A DNA stretch of 64,000 nucleotides from Variovorax ginsengisoli (lineage in GTDB: Bacteria; Pseudomonadota; Gammaproteobacteria; Burkholderiales; Burkholderiaceae_C), in contig NZ_JAUJZH010000006.1 of the NCBI RefSeq assembly GCF_030486595.1, forward strand, positions 124,001 to 188,000, written 5' to 3'. Below, one piece after another: positions 62,193 to 64,000 of this stretch. Each line of letters starts with the position of its first letter. The stretch's first letter is position 1. A program made the position numbers and the translations under genes. Under the pieces are notes generated by a model, which was not told where the DNA came from, searched no databases, and was given only the letters and a program-made list of their open reading frames with translations.

Positions 62193-62379
62193 GGCACCTC
62201 CTTGGATGAGATCGTTCAGTGTCGAGGGGTCCAACTGTGCCAGAGCGCTTCATGCTGCGTGGTCCTACACGCGCACGGCCGAAGGTGCCACGGGCTGGGC
62301 AGGCTCGGGGAACCTACGATCGGTCCGTTGCCCCCGCACCGGGTCGTGGGCGCTATCGGATCAGACACAAGGCTCCTGC

Positions 62380-63135
62380 ATGGTACGAACACTCAGCCCG
62401 ATCGTCCGGGACCGGGCGGGTCCGGTGCGCCCCATTCCGGCTGCGATCGCTGCGATCACCGGGCAACCGCTGACGGAGGTCGCCCGGGTCATCTGGCAAT
62501 GCATGGACGCATTGGCTGGACTGGCCGGCATCCACGGGGAAGTGGCGCCCGAGGATGTATGCCACGCAGCACTCCTGCGGTTCGGCTACGCGCCGCACCG
62601 GCTCTACGCCGATGTCCGTCGTCGGCCGGTGCTGGCAGAGGTGCTGCGGGCCTATGCGCGTTCGCCGGGTCCGTGCGAGCGCCTGTTCGCGATCTGCGAA
62701 TCTGGCGAGGCCTTCGCGTTTCTGGGCAGCCAGGCCGCGGCCTGGACCCACAGCGCTCCCGCCAGCCTCGGCGTGCTGGTCCGGGAAGGCCACCTGGACC
62801 TCGACATGCAGGTCAGGTTCGCCTTGACCGTCAAGGTCCACCGACCGGTCCCCATCGCATCGCCCGACCACGAGTTCCTCGAAACGATGGCCATTCCGGC
62901 ATTGGCCCTGGCCGAGGCCTACAACATCGAAGTGCTGCCCATGGACTGGCCCTACTGGAACCTGTCCTTCCCCGGCGATATAACGGACGGCGCGCCAGGC
63001 TCCGGCGCAACCCTGGTCTGCGGCGAGCACGAGTTGCTGAGGGTGGTCAACGACCGCGTGCGACTGCTCCGGTTTTCCGATGAAACGTTCGAAGCGATGG
63101 TGGCTCGCCTGCGCCGCGGCCCCTCGAAACCCTGA
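62380..63135 (+). CDS. Hypothetical protein (251 aa)
   Basis: A 251-aa soluble protein not assigned to a family. Residues about 10-70 are helical (VRPIPAAIAAITGQPLTEVARVIWQCMDAL), followed by LYADVRRRPVLAEVLRAYARSP and a C-terminal part rich in hydrophobic and aromatic residues (VLPMDWPYWNLSFPGD). The segment VHRPVPIASPDHEFLETMAIPALALAEAYNIEVLP is Pro-containing and orderly, consistent with a real globular protein. A 187-base spacer separates it from the SDR gene. The ATG at 62380 has no strong ribosome site. Downstream is a KaiC-like ATPase, but no operon link is evident. Confidence 0.55.
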   Translation: MVRTLSPIVRDRAGPVRPIPAAIAAITGQPLTEVARVIWQCMDALAGLAGIHGEVAPEDVCHAALLRFGYAPHRLYADVRRRPVLAEVLRAYARSPGPCERLFAICESGEAFAFLGSQAAAWTHSAPASLGVLVREGHLDLDMQVRFALTVKVHRPVPIASPDHEFLETMAIPALALAEAYNIEVLPMDWPYWNLSFPGDITDGAPGSGATLVCGEHELLRVVNDRVRLLRFSDETFEAMVARLRRGPSKP

Positions 63136-63158
63136 GCGCCCTGCCGCCCGTCCCCACA

Positions 63159-63175
63159 CGCTTTCAAGAAAAGCG
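63159..63175 (+). other. Short inverted repeat between the hypothetical gene and the KaiC-like gene
   Basis: CGCTTT (63159-63164), CAAGA, AAAGCG (63170-63175) is a perfect 6-bp stem 24 bases after the stop codon of the 251-aa gene. No T-run follows. It could be a weak terminator or a leader element of the ATPase gene at 63262; role not determinable. Confidence 0.3.
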
Positions 63176-63261
63176 CCTACATGCGGGCGCGCGCAGCATC
63201 GCTCGAGACGACATCCGTCTTCACACTAGATTCAGGAAAAAACAAACCGGATGCTTTCGCC

Positions 63262-64000
63262 ATGACGAATCTACGCACTGCCTCGCAGCCGTCGCTCTTC
63301 GAGCCCACCGGGGTGCCAGGACTCGACGAGGTGCTGGCCGGAGGACTGCCAGCGGGGCACCTCTATCTTGTCGAAGGGACCCCGGGCGCCGGCAAGACGA
63401 CGCTCGGCCTGCAGTTCCTTCTCGAAGGGCGGGTACTCGGCCAAAAGGGCTTGTACGTCACGTTGTCGGAGACTTCCGACGAGCTTGCGCAGGGCGCGAG
63501 GTCGCACGGGTGGGAACTCGACGGCATAGAAATCTTCGATCTCGTCGGCGACGAGGGCCTCAGCGCAGACGCCGAGCAGAGCATCCTCAACCCCTCCGAT
63601 TTCGAGCTGGGCGAAACGATCCGCAACGTCATGGCCCTGGTGGAGCGCGTGCGACCGGAGCGTGTCGTTTTCGACAGCCTCTCGGAGCTGCGCTTGCTGT
63701 CCCAGAACCCGCTGCGCTATCGGCGGCAGATCCTGGCGCTCAAGCGCTTCTTCCTGACGCAGCGCTGCACCGTGCTCATGCTCGACGACAAATCGGCCGG
63801 CGCCGGCGACATGCACCTGCACAGCATTGCGCACGGCGTGATCCATCTCGAGCAGAACACCGGCACCTACGGCCCCGACAAGCGCCGGCTTCGCGTGGTG
63901 AAGATGCGGGGCGTGAGGTTCCGGGAGGGCGAGCACGACTTCAATCTCGATTGGGGCGGACTGCAGGTGTTCTCGCGCCTGGTGGCCAACGAGCACGGCC
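63262..64000 (+). CDS. KaiC/RecA-type ATPase, C-terminus cut by the window
   Basis: The first 246 codons are present, open to the right edge. It is a RecA-fold ATPase of the KaiC family: GVPGLDEVLAGGLPAGHLYLV, Walker A GTPGAGKT (39-46), SETSDEL where KaiC has its catalytic Glu pair, and Walker B-like VVFDSLSELRLL. RVVKMRGVRFREGEHDF closes the first domain. Outside cyanobacteria such proteins usually work with histidine kinases and circadian-unrelated response regulators. Whether a second domain or partner follows lies beyond the window. The ATG at 63262 is preceded by no good ribosome site. Confidence 0.85.
   Translation, partial: MTNLRTASQPSLFEPTGVPGLDEVLAGGLPAGHLYLVEGTPGAGKTTLGLQFLLEGRVLGQKGLYVTLSETSDELAQGARSHGWELDGIEIFDLVGDEGLSADAEQSILNPSDFELGETIRNVMALVERVRPERVVFDSLSELRLLSQNPLRYRRQILALKRFFLTQRCTVLMLDDKSAGAGDMHLHSIAHGVIHLEQNTGTYGPDKRRLRVVKMRGVRFREGEHDFNLDWGGLQVFSRLVANEHG

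Overview
The window looks like a chromosomal segment of a high-GC betaproteobacterium, most likely Burkholderiales, family Comamonadaceae (Variovorax-like). This rests on very high GC in coding and spacer DNA, five periplasmic Bug/TctC-type binding proteins without their membrane partners, a VanAB vanillate demethylase with an AAHS transporter, and an ArgP/LysE pair. The assignment is inference; no rRNA or tRNA gene is present to support it. Genes are packed tightly and no gene-free stretch exceeds about 230 bases. I see no insertion sequence, prophage, CRISPR array, tRNA or rRNA.

Layout. (1) 1-6.5 kb: a truncated membrane protein at the left edge, a zinc-ribbon protein, the divergent argP/lysE pair, a halogenase-like flavoprotein, and a leftward set comprising a lipoprotein, a 76-aa protein, a LysR regulator and an orphan protein with an RNA-polymerase alpha-CTD-like domain. 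(2) 6.6-19.9 kb: a signalling island. It holds a 1433-aa five-GAF hybrid kinase; a six-gene rightward run of STAS antagonist, RsbW-like kinase, coiled-coil protein, inner-membrane OmpA-domain protein, Ras/Rab-like small GTPase and PAS-SpoIIE phosphatase; and a PAS-PAS hybrid kinase flanked by two zinc-ribbon/single-TM proteins. The six-gene run is the best candidate for an undescribed system: partner-switch chemistry coupled to a eukaryote-like GTPase and a peptidoglycan-anchoring protein, with no sigma factor nearby. (3) 20-37.2 kb: an alpha-glucan/trehalose operon, glgB-glgE-treS/mak-(TM-helix channel-like gene)-glgX-treZ-malQ/treY, with most junctions overlapping. The enzymes can form a closed cycle of branched glucan, trehalose, maltose, maltose-1-phosphate and glucan; glgC and glgA are absent from the window. 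(4) 37.3-40.2 kb: two small hypothetical genes, an (alpha/alpha)6-type glycosidase and a caspase-like peptidase.

(5) 40.4-44.4 kb: MFS transporter, vanA, vanB and a MarR regulator, with a palindrome upstream of the transporter. (6) 44.4-53.5 kb: a leftward catabolic set of FAD oxidoreductase, IclR, aconitase-X large and small subunits, IlvD/EDD-family dehydratase and Bug protein, divergent from two tandem paralogous Bug genes. (7) 53.6-62.2 kb: IclR opposite Bug, enoyl-CoA hydratase/isomerase and NDP-forming acyl-CoA synthetase; LysR opposite a cupin and a Bug protein; and an SDR that lacks its catalytic residues. (8) 62.4-64 kb: an unrecognised 251-aa protein and a KaiC/RecA-type ATPase cut by the right edge.

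In physiological terms the segment combines envelope/stress signalling, compatible-solute and reserve-glucan turnover, and uptake plus catabolism of aromatic and hydroxy-acid carbon sources. Product names come from motifs read by eye, with no database search. Stem-loops and palindromes were checked base by base on the sequence, but their functions are inferred.
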